A stretch of 64,000 nucleotides of DNA from CAJBLF01 sp964504915. Lineage in GTDB: Bacteria; Patescibacteriota; Gracilibacteria; Absconditabacterales; Absconditicoccaceae. The notes below the pieces were generated by a model that was not told the origin of the DNA, did no database searches, and saw only the letters and a program-made list of their open reading frames with translations. The position numbers and the translations under genes are program-made. The number at the start of each line of letters is the position of its first letter. Within the stretch, counting starts at the first letter, position 1. Positions 10,701 through 22,233 of this stretch are shown piece by piece. The stretch is taken from positions 1-64,000 of the forward strand of contig CAZDFH010000007.1 in the NCBI GenBank assembly GCA_964504915.1, read 5' to 3'.

Positions 10701-12976
10701 TCTGTTTCCACATCGGTGATTGTATTGTAGGAAGCATTTGTTAGATAGATTCCACCATTATTATTATCATATGTTTGCGCATTAGAGATAGTATTGTTTG
10801 TAGATCATTCTACTAGAATCCCTATGCTATTGCTGAAAGATATAGCATTGCTAATTGTGTTGTTGTTGGAATCATATACTTGGATTCCCGCAATGTTAGT
10901 CCCATGCGTACCTCAATTACCATTATTAGTTCCATCTACTTTAATGTTATCTACGATATTGCTGGTTACTTCTGTAAAAAATATAATTCTGGAGAAATAG
11001 CCATCTGAATATATGGTCACATTACCACTTCCTATGAGGGCCGAACAATGTGAAGGATAAATGTAATCGTCTGTGATAGTATATGCTCATGGATTGGCTA
11101 CATATATTGTATTCTGAGATAAGTGATTTGGTATAGAGTTGGTTCATGGATCGACATATACCACACTCATGTTATTGAGATCACAGCTGTTTCCAGTCCA
11201 ATGTTGAGTGTAAGTAGATCAGGATCTAAAATAGAAATATGGCAATCCATCTCAATCTACATAGTCTATTTGTTTATTGAATGTTCTCGTTCTCTCTCCT
11301 GTACTATAGGTTACCGAGATATGTTTGGTCTCATATCACGTGGTCAAGGTGATATTTTTTGTTTCCGTGTCGGTGAGTGTCCCTGCCATAGGAGACTCTT
11401 CGAAGTCGCCGACAAGTACATAGTCTACAGATTCAGCTGCTGTTAGTTGGATGTGGATACTACGATCTATCGTATAGGTCTGTCCAGATGCTATGACCAT
11501 AGATCCACTGATTAGTGGATTATATTCAGTAATATATTTATTTGTGTCTACGGTGAGTGTCGACCAGGAGTAAGCATTGCTTCATACTCATGTATCTTGT
11601 AGTACCGCAGTTTGCTTCATGAGTGATGTCCCATAGACATAGCCGATAGTACTTCATGTTCGATCATTAATTCTTCATCTTTCAAGACAACCAGCTTCAG
11701 TCTGAAGAAATAAATCATTACTATTCATTGGATTGGTAATCAAATCACAAGACATAGTTCAGCTTTGCTCGAGTATTCATCCAGAAAAAAAATCTGTATC
11801 AGATCAGGCAATAGGCAGTTGATCCTTGAAATGTGAGCCATTATGAAATAGTTGTAATGTCCCATAATAGATATTAGATTCTATGTTGGTGTCTATTGCA
11901 TATGTGTTACTATACAATTGGGTATTGTTGATAGCGTTGAAAGGAGAATTATTCATCTCTATTCAGTAGATATTGTTATATATCTGGCAATAGTTGATAG
12001 TGTTGTACTGAGAAGAGTTGTTTATAAAAAAGAATCCATAACCATTATTATACGCTTGTGAATTATTGATAGTATTGTTGCTTGAATTGTAGAAATACAT
12101 TCCATTGTCATTATTGTATGTCTGGACATTATTGATGACATTACTGTTTGAATTGCTTTGTAGATAGATTCAGATGCTGGTATTATATGTCTGGACCTTA
12201 TCAATGATATTGTTACTTGAGCCTATGAGTAAAATTCCGCCAACAGCATTACCGTAAACGTGCGAATTGCTTATGATATTATTTGTAGAATTGGAAATAT
12301 GAAATCCATTCTGAGTATTATTATATACGGTAGTGTGGTCTATGGTAGTGTTGCTTACTCATCACTCTATCTTGATCCCATGTTGATTATTGAAAGAGCT
12401 ACTACCACTAACAGTATTGTTGGCTGCCGCATATATCTGTATTCCTGCAAAATTAGGCGAATGAGTATCTCCATTTCCATCCTCGGTACCATCGATATCA
12501 ATATTATCGATGATGGCATTTGTTATGTTGCTTACAAAAAGCATTCTATCTACATACCCAGATGAATAGATTACCACATTGCCACTACCGATGATAGCAG
12601 AACAGTGAGCAAGATTGATAGTCCTAGAGGTGATATGTGATCATGCAAGCAAGACATAGAGTGTATTGCTAGATAAATTTGCTGGAATAGCATTAATTCC
12701 GCTTGTGGTATAATTGTTGATATAGGTTACTGTCATACTTCACGTATCACAATCATTGCCAGTCCGGTTGGTCGTATAGGCAGAATCTCCGCCATAGTAC
12801 TGTGCTATGATAGTATCTTCTGGCTCTGCAGCAAAAGTACTTGCTAGACCTGCCAATCCAAAGAATCATGCAAGCAAGACAAACGTCTTGACCAAGGCAA
12901 ATCATGCAAATAGTCAGCCTACATATTTTTTGTGGTGCTGCTTGAGATGTGTGTGGATACGGTGATGGAGTTTCAT
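4769..12976 (-). CDS. Giant surface protein: three beta-helix modules, LRR, SLH-like anchor
   Basis: 2735 aa in one frame when TGA=Gly. The order is: a basic N-terminus and signal/TM segment (about 15-50); right-handed beta-helix repeats of the type YNNxxGIYIxxSSNNTIxNxQ at about 120-365, 640-920 and 1190-1405; a beta domain after each (pattern IxLTxxExxKHISVTYSTG); a leucine-rich-repeat solenoid (about 1675-2090, repeats like LQYLYLDNNAITTIGSGAF); a beta-sandwich region with Cys; and a C-terminal SLH-like module (about 2530-2735) with VDRAQFGTILSRLIRGD. The C-terminal module is shared with the 299-aa protein at 13530. It is likely an exported adhesin. No catalytic motif is seen. The frame was checked at many points but not base by base. 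Confidence 0.85.
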
Positions 12977-13106
12977 TGTGCGTGATGGCAAATTTAAAAA
13001 AGATATATCACTCTCCCCTCAAAAAAATCATTGTATCTATTTTTTTCGTGGTCGAGTTAATATATTATTACACACAAAATGTTGATTGGTTGTTCCTTTA
13101 CAAGAG

Positions 13107-13135
13107 ATTGTAGGTAAAAACCTGCGAGTTGTCAA
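13107..13135 (-). promoter_or_regulatory. Promoter of the giant surface gene
   Basis: On the minus strand, TTGACA (13135-13130) and TACAAT (13112-13107) are 17 bp apart. They lie about 130 bp upstream of the ATG. The remaining gap 12977-13370 shows no gene. Confidence 0.6.
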
Positions 13136-13374
13136 TTTCTCGAACTTGCTAATCAAATAAATATATTGACATCAAATGAATAAACCTTTTGCAAAAAAAA
13201 TATATCTGAAAAATATCTCAGTCCAGAATAGTCTTTTCTCGTATGTATTGCTAACTACTCGTATACCACAAACCATGTAAAGTCAATGAGCAACTGGCTA
13301 TATCTGTCTATATTGAAGATAAGAGATGGTCAATGGTAGATTGGAGATGAAACATCACTAAATTTCAAAATAAC

Positions 13375-13400
13375 AAAAAAGCTACTTTTTATAAAGTAGC
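13375..13400 (-). terminator. Rho-independent terminator after the anchor-module gene
   Basis: On the minus strand the hairpin GCTACTTT-ataa-AAAGTAGC is followed by a run of T. It lies downstream of the gene ending at 13530. Confidence 0.75.
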
Positions 13401-13420
13401 CTCTTGAGATTATTCTTAAT

Positions 13421-13531
13421 TTTCAATTTTCCATTTTCCATATACACACCATAATTATTTTTCTAGCTTCGGAGACGCATGCAATGCGTCTGTACAAAAA
13501 GATGGTGGTGTGTATTTCAATTTTCCATTTT
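13421..13531. repeat. 17-bp direct repeats around a palindromic insert
   Basis: TTTCAATTTTCCATTTT occurs at 13421-13437 and 13515-13531. The segment between them carries inverted arms (ATACACACCA and TGGTGGTGTGTAT) around a core palindrome GACGCATGCAATGCGTC. The right repeat reaches into the stop codon of the neighbouring gene. This looks like a small inserted palindromic element with a target duplication. Confidence 0.6.
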
Positions 13532-14429
13532 ATTTATCAGCTCTCATCAGCATGAGCATAACGTATCATCTTAGCTCTTGAAGGAGTGGGTCAGTATTTG
13601 TAATAATGTCATGATCTGCAAGTGCCTGTAAGTGATTCGTGTAATACAAATCGCCATCCATATTGTACGTGTCTCATCGCATTGCTCTAGATAATACTGT
13701 ACCAAATTGTGCTCTTGTTACGATACCGTAAGGATTGAAGCTTGTAAGCCCTTGACCCATCAATCATAATTGACAAGAAAGTTTGATATAAAATTTCATT
13801 TCAGTAGATTGATCTGCAATATCATCAAATTCACAGAGTGCTCACGTATTGGGTACTTTGCCCAGAATCTTGATAGCATAATTGGACATCATCTTGGCCA
13901 TATGTGCTCTGATGAGTGTTCACTCCAGATTTGCTTGTTGGATAGTTCCCATGGTGGTGATACCATTGGTGAACGCATACAGATATGCATTATTCAATTC
14001 ATCTGTATATGGTGATCATACAATAGATCATGATGTTACTCAATTTCTGTCATTGTTGATTGTCCCTGTAGAGTTTTGTGTGCCACATAAGTTGTCGTAG
14101 TGAGATGGAGAAAAATCTCCACCTGTACAATTGTCTGTTGTTGGTCAAGGTCATCCAGTAGGACCGACGGTAGGTGATACTGTTGCGACACAAGCATTGT
14201 TACTAAGTGTGTAATTGGAACTACAGGTGATTGCACACGTAGTCGCATTGACTGTCCCATTGGAGACAGAAGCTGGGCTACAAGGAAGAGCGACCGTCAA
14301 TCATTGGTCAATCCCATTGCTAATAGTGCCACCTATCTCGTCAGTAGCATACGTAGTGAATAAACATCCGCTCGTGATAGCAAGTGCTACCACCAGTCAA
14401 AGTCAGAATATTTTTTTGGTAGATATCAT
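13530..14429 (-). CDS. Secreted protein with SLH-like C-terminal module
   Basis: 299 aa. It has an N-terminal signal/lipoprotein-like segment (GLGVVALAITSGCLF, two Gly as TGA), a Cys-rich stretch, then about 190 residues that match the C-terminus of the 2735-aa protein. Shared landmarks are HYDNLCG, ELNNAYLYAF, GTIQQANLEG, AHMAKMMSNYAIKILGK, CEFDDIAD, CQLGLMG and VTRAQFGTVLSRAMRGD. It is probably a cell-envelope anchor module. It follows the 966-aa Ig-repeat protein by 47 bp on the same strand, suggesting an adhesin plus anchor pair. Confidence 0.82.
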
Positions 14430-14476
14430 CAACAAAGTACTTTAAGGTATAAAAATAGCATAGACTTCCTTGGTTG

Positions 14477-17377
14477 TTAGTCGTCTTGGGAAACTCTTAT
14501 ACCATAGCTTGTAGAGTATATACCTGCTGCTCATAATGGTATCTTATAAAACATATCCAACATAATCTGTTTGCCTCGTGCATTGGTGTCTCTATCCATA
14601 CCTCAGATGTTGAGATTGCTAGAATAGGTATCCTCCGCAGTAAGTGCTCCTGTGCATCCTGCGACCCCATCTGTATCTGTAGATACACCATCAGCTGATA
14701 CTACAATCTTGGTGTTGTTAGTGACGAGCATTGGAGTGATTGTGGTGTTTGACCAACTAGCTAATTTGAAGTTGAGTGTGTCCATGCCACTATTATTGAT
14801 AGTCAGATTAAATCTAAAGTGATATCCACTACCATAACCTCCGTTTGGAGTAGGCGTACTGCCATTTAATATCCTAGCTACTGAATTGACTACGATACCA
14901 TCATTCTCTCCTGTAGTGGCAGCTGTTTTGTTGAATGTATTATAGGTTGTTGGTCATCGAGAGCCAGCAAGATTTTTAGCGTGAACGTAAAGGATATGTG
15001 TCCCGAGAGATAAAGCAGACACATTTATACTTCCATTAAAATTTTTGGTGGTAGTACCTGCAGATGCAAGAGTGAGATCACTGCCAGCATCATCACTTCA
15101 AGTAGTATCGAAGAAATATTCTACTTGGCTAATAGATGATGAACCAGTGTTGATAGCATTACCTGCAATGTTCATTGTTTCACTTGCGTCAGTTGGGATA
15201 TTAAATGTGACTCTAGGAATCTGTGTATCTATATAGAATGTGCCACTAGCATAATTTGTAGTAGTATTGCCTACAGTATCGGTTGCTCTTAAGATAATAG
15301 TGTATGATCAGTCTACTAGTGTATTAAGAGTGATGGTATAATTTTCATTAGTTGAATTAAATGCTCCATCGGAAGCAGTAACTCCTGTCCATGTATTTCC
15401 ACTATCTAGACTGTACATAACCCCAGTGATGCTTGTCAAATTGTCCGTTGCTGTACCTGTGAATGTTGGTGTAGTATTGTTGATATACACTGGACTTAGA
15501 TTGTGGAGAATGACGACTGGTTTGGTGACATCGACAGTGAAACTTGTGATAGAAACAGCAGCTGATTCATTGCCTGCCTGATCAGTAAATGTAGCTGAGA
15601 AGTTTGCATGTACTCATTCTCCTACATCACTCAAGGTTATGGTGTTTGCTCCATTTGATGGAGAACTGACAGTCTGAAATAATACTCATCCACTATATAT
15701 CTTGATAGATTGTCCTGTCGCTTCAGCCACCGTGATTCAGATATTAGGTGTGGTATCAGTAGTGGGTGTCGTAACCGGCGTAGAAACTGTAGGTGCCGCT
15801 GTCGCTGTATTGTCAGTGTTTAATATAAATCCTCACGTATAACTAATATTCCCAATTCAGTCAATTGTCTTGAGACACAGATAATCTGTATGATTTCACG
15901 CAATAGTGAAATTTGTAGCTGATGAGAATGAATTTCCATAGGTATCACTACCATTACATGTGCTATCAGCACTAAATCCATATTGTGCAGACGATACTCC
16001 ATCTACATCAGTTAATGTTACATTTATGACATCATTCTTGATGGGTCCACTTGTCGTCCCTTCATTAATAGTATATGTTGGTCCTGTAGTATCGATATAT
16101 ACAGTTCCTGCTGATGTGTTGTCTGCCATAGTATTTAATGCAATATCCTTTGCTCATGTTACGGTAAATGTCGCAGTTCCATTTATTATTCATGCTACAC
16201 TAACGGTTCCTTCCCGGACAAGATGATTATCTCCGCTATATCCATTTACATGTGTGCCGGCAGTGCTTCCTGTAACTATGTGTCCTGTCGATCCAGCAGT
16301 TAAGATAACGGTAGGTGGTATAGAAGTATATATTCATGCTGTGGCTTCTGTAAAATATACGGTAACATTTATTGTCCCTGATCATGGGTTAGGTGTGGCA
16401 ACGACAGAAGAGACCATAGGTGCAACCGTATCCCATGTAAGATTCATAGTGTCGTAGCCAGTATTGCCAGCATTATCTACCACTAATAATCCTACTGTAT
16501 ATACTCAGTTTGCACTAGCGTTAGTAATATTTAGCGTTGATTGATTGACTACGGCTCCAGGAATGGTAAATGCTCATATATTTGTCGTAGTGTTGGTCCA
16601 TAAGTAGCTAGCTACTCATGCAACGGCTCAGTTTACTGTTCCCGTGATTACGACTGCATGATTGGTTACCATATCTGCTCAGGCATCTACACTTGGTGCT
16701 GTTTCATCAAATACTATTGTGTCAGTCATATCTGATGTAGTATTTCATGCAGAGTCTTTGAATCTCATATATACTGTCTTAGTACCGTCTCATGCAGATA
16801 ATGTCCACGCCATACTTGAGCTACATGTTTGTCGGTTAGTAGGACTTGATGAATTATCAAATGCTACTTGTACTCATCCTACTCCTGCATCTGTGGCACA
16901 TGTTGTATTTAATGTGACAGATCTGGTGTTGGTATATGCGGCGGTGTTGTTAATAGAAAAGCTTCCTGATATAGGAGTAGTATTATCTATAGTGAAATTA
17001 TAATCAGAATCATCATGTGGCTCGGCCATTGCTCATGCAACTTTTACTCTGATTTTGTATGTAGTTCCATCAGCGTAAGAGGTTGTGTTGAATGGATAAC
17101 TCAGTGCCCCACCTGTTGAATTTACATTGTAAGCTACTGCAATCGGGAATGTGCTTCATCCGTCACTTGATAAGTGGATATCTATGCCACTACCAGTATT
17201 GCCTACTTCCGTCCATGTGATGGTAGTTGTCCCACTAAGTACTAGACCAGCATCACTTGGTGCTGTGATATGGATGCTACTAAATGCAGCACTGACCTTA
17301 ATCAAAACTCCAAATAAAACGCCGACGATTAGCAATCCTGCTAATCCAGAAAATACTTTCTTAAAACTTTTTTTCAT
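14477..17377 (-). CDS. Large secreted protein with Ig-like repeats
   Basis: 966 aa. The N-terminus MKKSFKKVFSGLAGLLIVG followed by VSAA is a signal peptide. I chose this ATG over one 57 bp upstream because it puts the basic residues at the N-terminus. The body has many bacterial Ig-like beta repeats, with signatures such as DSAGNTTSDM, VVDNAGNTGYD, FTDQAGNESA and ATDTVGNTT. No anchor domain is visible at its C-terminus. The next gene downstream supplies one. It is probably a surface adhesin. Confidence 0.83.
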
Positions 17378-17578
17378 AATTTTTTTTATAGAAATTAAAA
17401 AAACATAAAATATGCGTGTAGTTGTTTCAAACATTACTAATTCATAGGGATAATCAACAGAAAATTCTTATTTACTATGGCGTTTTTATTTATTGAGATG
17501 TGTTCGTAATTGACAAGTCTACCATAATTATATAATGTGTGAAAAATTATGCTCTGATAGTTTTCCTGTAAACTTCCT

Positions 17579-17627
17579 TTGACAACAAACTATACTTCGT
17601 TAAAATATATCCGTGAAACAATTCAGT
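17579..17627 (+). promoter_or_regulatory. P-type ATPase promoter with GTGAA/TTCAG motif
   Basis: TTGACA at 17579-17584, a 16-bp spacer, and TAAAAT at 17601-17606. GTGAAACAATTCAGT then begins at 17613. The leader to the ATG at 17727 is about 100 nt. The rest of the gap 17378-17726 shows no gene. Confidence 0.6.
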
Positions 17628-17726
17628 CTGCCAATTTATTTTGAAAATACGTAGACGGGTAAACCCTCCAGTTTTTGTTTTTTTAAAATGTGGGCGGGTA
17701 AAGTATTTTGTTTTTCCTACATATAT

Positions 17727-20561
17727 ATGATACAAACAAAAGAAAATTACTACGAATTACTTCCCGAGGCTTCGCTAGCTGCATTGCAGACCTCTTTTGA
17801 TGGATTGAAGTCAGAAGACATCGTCGCTAGACAAAAAATTTATGGTAAGAATATGCTGAAACAAGTGGGCGGTAGATCGTTCTTCGTCAAATTTTTTTCT
17901 CAATTTAAAGAAGTGTTAATTATCCTCCTGATGGCGAGTGCACTGATTTCTTGGTATCTCCAAGATTATAGAGGGGCAACTATTCTGTGAATTATTCTAC
18001 TTATCAATGTCATTATCGGATATACTCAAGAAGCAAAAGCTGAAAAGATAATGGAATCCCTCAAAAAAATGTTATTTCCGACCGCTAAAGTCAAAAGAGA
18101 TGGAAAGTTGATTGAAGAAAAAGCAGAAAATTTAGTGCCAGGAGATATCATATATATAGAGGAGGGCGACAACGTACCAGCGGATATTAGAATACTGCAG
18201 GAATCAGATCTACAAGCTAATGATTTTTCTCTCACGGGAGAATCCAATCCGATGAATAAATTTACTCATGCGATAGCTGGAGAAGTATTGGTCTGAGAAA
18301 GAAATAATTGTCTCTGGATGGGAACGACGATCGCAACGTGAAATGGGCGGGGCGTCGTATTCGCGACCGGTATGGATACAGAGTTGGGAAGAATTGCAAA
18401 TTTATCTCAATCACAAGAAACGACTAATAGTCCACTCCAAAAAGAGATGGCCGATGTGGCAAAGAAATTAACCATTGGGACATGAATTCTTGTGGTGATT
18501 TTAGTCATTATTTCTTTGCTCGCTCATTTTTCATTGACGCAAGCGTTTATCTTTGCTGTCGGTGTCTCGGCGGCCATGATACCCGAAGGACTGCCTGCGC
18601 AGGTGAGTATTGCCTTAGCGTTGGCCGCCTCGAGGCTCGCCAAAAATAGAGCACTCGTGAAACAATTGTCATCAGTTGAGACGCTTGGCTGCGTCAATAT
18701 TATCTGTACCGACAAAACGTGAACACTGACCAAAAATGAAATGACGGTCAAACATATGCGACTTGGTTTCAACATCTACAATGTCGGTGGTGATGGCTAT
18801 GAACCAATCGGAAACGTTTCTCGGAACGCGGGCAAACCCCCTGCCTCTACAAGCTCCGGGCTTTCCCCCTTGCCCACTGTCGTGGATAAATCAGGGGGAC
18901 CGCAAGTTATTCAGAAAGAATTTTTAGACCAACGAAAACATTTTTTCTCTACCTTATATCTCGATTCCAATGCAAGAGTAAATCCACCAGACGAAGAACA
19001 TCAGACACGATATGCGCTAGGAGATCCGACAGAAGCAGCGCTCGTTTCCTTAGCTCAGAAGGTGGGTATCGATACAGAAAAGCGAGATGATTTTTACAAA
19101 GAAGAGCATCAATATGGTTTCGATTCTGTCAGGAAAATGATGTCGAGTGTGCGTGATATCGATGGAGAAAAATTATTGTACGTGAAATGAGCACCATCAG
19201 CAATTCTTGAGCACTGTACAAAAATTTTTGACGGACAAAGTATAAGAAATATTACCGATGATGATAAAAAAAATATACATATGTATATAGATGAGCAAGC
19301 ATCGCACGCGATGAGAAATTTAGCATGCGCGTATAGACCAATTCCTGACTATCATGAGAAGATGACACTGGAAGCAGCCGAGCAGCAACTAATCTTCTTG
19401 GGCTGCGTAAGTATTATCGATCCGCCAAGAGCAGAAGTAGCTGCCGCTATCATCGCAGCCCACGAAGCTAAAATCAAAATTGTCATGATTACAGGAGATT
19501 ATGGTATTACCGCTGAAGCGATAGCCAAACATATTTGACTAGAAACTGATGCGCATTCCGTGACACACATTGCTGGCGAGGAGCTCAAAGCGATGTCCGA
19601 CATACAGCTTATTCAATCATTAGAGAAGCCATGATCGATTATTTTTTCACGTACATCACCAGAAGATAAACTCAGAATTGTTAGCTTACTCAAAAAAGAT
19701 CGCGACGTCGTCGCGGTGACTGGTGATGGTATCAATGACGCGCCTGCGCTCAAGAAGGCAGATATCTGAGTTGCAATGGGTAAAATTTGAACCGATGTAG
19801 CGAAGGAATCTTCAGATATTATTTTACTTGATGATAGTTTCCATACGCTTGTCTATGCGATCAGAGAAGGAAGAATTATTTTTGCTAATCTCAAGAAAAC
19901 AATATTATCTTGTATCACGTCCAATGGTGGAGAATTATTTGCTGTCTTGCTCAGTTTATTTTTCGGCGCAGTATTCGGCTTGCCGATTGCTATTACAGCC
20001 GTCCAGATATTAGCGATCGATTTAATCACAGAAATGTTTCCACTGACGGCGCTGACACGAGATCCGCCACAGAGAGATTTGATGACTCAATGACCAAGAA
20101 ATATTTCTGATCACGTCATTAATAAACCGATGATTATCGATTTGATTCGATCATGATTTCTGATGTGATGACTCTGATTTCTCAATTACGTCTTGTTTCT
20201 TATTTTCCATGGACATACACTTTCGACAGTGACGACCTGAAGTATCTATTATCCAATAGCAACATCTATCACCTATATCACTATCGTCTTTTGTCAGTTC
20301 GCGAATATTCTTTCTCGTAGGGCTGAAGAAAAATCTATCTTTACCAAATATCTCCGGGCTAACAAAAGATTGCTGATAGCATTCGGCATTTCGCTCGTCT
20401 GTCTCGGCGTATTAATTTATGTTCCCGTTGTGAGTACCTATTTTGGATTCGGAGCTCTAGCAATCGAAGATCGATTGTTCCCTATCATGGGCTGAATTGT
20501 TTTCTTACTTGTTCGCGAATGGGTAAAGGGATTGAGAGAAGTGAGAAGGAAAGAAGAATAG
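17727..20561 (+). CDS. P-type cation-transporting ATPase (type II)
   Basis: 944 aa, typical for Ca2+- or Na+/K+-type P-ATPases. Visible motifs are LTGES (A domain, about 170), PEGLPAQV in the fourth helix (about 285), the phosphorylation site CTDKTGTLTKNE (about 328, first Gly of GT encoded by TGA), KGAPSAIL and MITGD, then VTGDGINDAPALKKADIG (about 664). About ten membrane helices are expected. PEGLP fits Ca2+ or monovalent-cation pumps rather than heavy-metal pumps, but the ion cannot be fixed. An extra low-complexity peptide (about 368-394) coincides with a GC-rich palindromic insert. Confidence 0.93.
18829..18906 (+). repeat. GC-rich repeat inserted in frame in the ATPase
   Basis: This stretch is much richer in C and G than its flanks. 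It contains CCCCCTTGCCCACTGTCG and, shortly after, TCAGGGGGAC. It encodes an extra peptide beginning NAGKPPASTSSGLSPLPT in the nucleotide-binding domain, while the reading frame stays open. It is similar in style to inserts in the genes at 22580, 31275 and 50185. Confidence 0.6.
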
Positions 20562-20574
20562 AAAAAATGTTGAA

Positions 20575-20680
20575 GCCTTCCGCATGTTGAGCCTGCCCGC
20601 CTCGGCGGGAGTTGCCCCCGCAGTCCTGCGGGGGTGGAGGGTGATGATTAATGTCATTAATGATTTAAACTTCTCAACAC
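20575..20680. repeat. Intergenic GC-rich hairpins
   Basis: CCCGCCTCGGCGGG and CCCCCGCAGTCCTGCGGGGG are two adjacent perfect hairpins after the ATPase stop. They are flanked by GTTGAAGCCTTC and by CTCAACACTCAAC, which recur in the trmD insert and near 60490. Confidence 0.75.
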
Positions 20681-20701
20681 TCAACCTTTATAAATCTTTC
20701 C

Positions 20702-20750
20702 TTGAAAACAAACAATACTTCGTCAATATTTGTTCGTGAATATATTCAGT
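20702..20750 (+). promoter_or_regulatory. Orphan copy of the promoter/GTGAA motif
   Basis: TTGAAA at 20702, CAATAT 16 bp later, and GTGAATATATTCAGT from 20736. It matches the elements at 2779, 17579 and 21404 in order and spacing. It points into the 3' end of the pyrophosphatase gene with no plus-strand gene directly after it. It may make an antisense or small RNA, or be a decayed copy. Confidence 0.4.
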
Positions 20751-21304
20751 TATTTTGTTCCTTTTCTTATCTCTTCATCCTGATATCTTTTTACTGCAGT
20801 AGCGATTTCATCGTACGCTTCTTGTACGCTTCCGAATCCAAATACTTCTACTTTATCATATTTTTCATGTTCCAATATTTTAATTTCTTTAAAGAATAAC
20901 AACATTTCTTTTTGCATGTGTGCTCATAGGTCATCGATAGTTACTACTTCATCTCGTCTTGGATCTCACATAGGGACCGCTATGATCTTGGGGTCTTCTC
21001 CTGCGTTGTCCACAGTATACAAGATACCTATTGGTCTGGCTTTGACTAAGCATCAGGTAAATGTCGGATTGGTGACTAATAGAAATACATCACAAGGATC
21101 ACCGTCTTTGGATAATGTCTGAGGGACAAATCCGTAATCACAGGGATAGTACATACTGTGATGAATTACGCGATCCAAAGTAAAGCACCCAAGTTCCTCA
21201 TCATATTCGTATTTATTATTTGATCACTTGGGAATATCGATGACGGCGTGTACAATTTTTTGCTCCTTATCAGCAAATGGTGGAATGTCTCTTCATAAAT
21301 GCAT
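20750..21304 (-). CDS. ppa: Inorganic pyrophosphatase
   Basis: 184 aa, normal for bacterial family I enzymes. It hydrolyses pyrophosphate in the cytoplasm with Mg2+. Signatures are the IDIPKGSNNKYEYD segment, YPCDYGFVPQT, the metal-binding DGDPCDVFLL, RPIGILYTVD and a second acidic patch GEDPKIIAVP. Five Gly are encoded by TGA. The start ATG precedes HLGRDIPPF, which fits the family N-terminus. The gene ends facing the ATPase. Confidence 0.94.
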
Positions 21305-21403
21305 AGCTAAACAATGTATCAATATAAAATAATTCGTGTGGTACACTATATCTATTTATGATTGGCAATCAATTCGTAAATGATAGGGAAAGTAATCTTT
21401 CCT

Positions 21404-21452
21404 TTGAAAACGAGATGTACTTTGTTAGTATGTGACTGTGAAACAATTCAGA
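21404..21452 (+). promoter_or_regulatory. Rubrerythrin promoter with GTGAA/TTCAG motif
   Basis: TTGAAA at 21404-21409, a 16-bp spacer, and TAGTAT at 21426-21431. GTGAAACAATTCAG from 21438 is identical over this stretch to the motif before the P-type ATPase. It lies 27 bp before the rubrerythrin ATG. Confidence 0.6.
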
Positions 21453-21478
21453 TTATTTTAGTTTTTTACCAAAAACAC

Positions 21479-22063
21479 ATGAGGAAAACTTTAGACAACC
21501 TGACCAAAGCCTTTGTTGGGGAATCACAAGCAAGGAATCGCTACACGATGTATGCGAGTATCGCTAGGAAAGAAGGATATTTACAGATCGCAGAGATTTT
21601 TGAAACGACTGCTGATCAAGAAAAAGAACACGCAGAACGATTTTTCAAAATGATACAAATCGTCAAAGAAAAGCTTGGAGAAGATATCGCTGAAGTCACC
21701 ATTGATACAGCTGCCTTCGTCAAAAAATGAACGACAGCAGAAAATCTACAATACGCTATCGATGGAGAACATCACGAAAATCAAGACCTCTATCCAGAGT
21801 TTGCTAAGATTGCCAAAGAAGAATGATTAGATGAAATCGCAAATCGTATCTTAGCTATCTCTCACGCAGAAGAACATCATGAAGCGAGATATCAAGCTAT
21901 CCGCGATCGTTTGGTAGACGGTACTCTACGAGCAAAAGCAGAAGATATCGAATGGATGTGTAGCAAATGTGGGTATGTTCACAAAGGAAAAACTCCACCA
22001 GCAAAATGTCCCTCATGTGATCATGAGACCAATTATTATGTCGTGAAATGCGAATTGTATTAG
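21479..22063 (+). CDS. Rubrerythrin (peroxide detoxification)
   Basis: 194 aa. A four-helix di-iron domain carries paired Glu/ExxH motifs (AFVGESQARNRY, ADQEKEHAERFF, DGEHHENQDLYPEF, SHAEEHHEARY). A C-terminal rubredoxin-like iron site follows, with CSKCGYVHKG and CPSC. It reduces hydrogen peroxide with electrons taken through the rubredoxin site, a typical anaerobe or microaerophile defence. Two Gly are TGA. An upstream in-frame ATG is possible, but the chosen one matches the family N-terminus. Confidence 0.95.
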
Positions 22064-22127
22064 ATGTGAGACATGAGACGTAAGACGTAAGACAAAAGAA
22101 ATCTCAAGTCTCAAATCTCAAAATCTA

Positions 22128-22164
22128 AAAAATCCCTCCGCTGTATTGCGAGGGGATTTTTTGC
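22128..22164. terminator. Bidirectional terminator after rubrerythrin
   Basis: AAAATCCCTCCGC and GCGAGGGGATTTTTT pair as a GC-rich stem flanked by A and T runs. It serves the plus-strand rubrerythrin gene and the minus-strand gene ending at 22234. Confidence 0.85.
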
Positions 22165-22233
22165 TATAAGGAAAAAGAATTGATTACGTTCGCTATATGC
22201 AGCGGGTAGTTCAATTCTTTTCTTGAAAACTAA

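Noticed and set aside
10330..10737. Minus-strand 135-aa frame rich in Ile and Thr
   Set aside because: It is a shifted frame within the second beta-helix module of the giant gene.
8780..12420. CRISPR-like or tandem-repeat DNA (recurring TTATTATATGACTGTG-type units)
   Set aside because: The units are in frame and encode beta-helix rungs (YNNxxGIY pattern) with variable codons. There are no constant repeats with unique spacers.
20702..20750. Promoter of the pyrophosphatase gene
   Set aside because: It lies at the 3' end of that gene and on the opposite strand.
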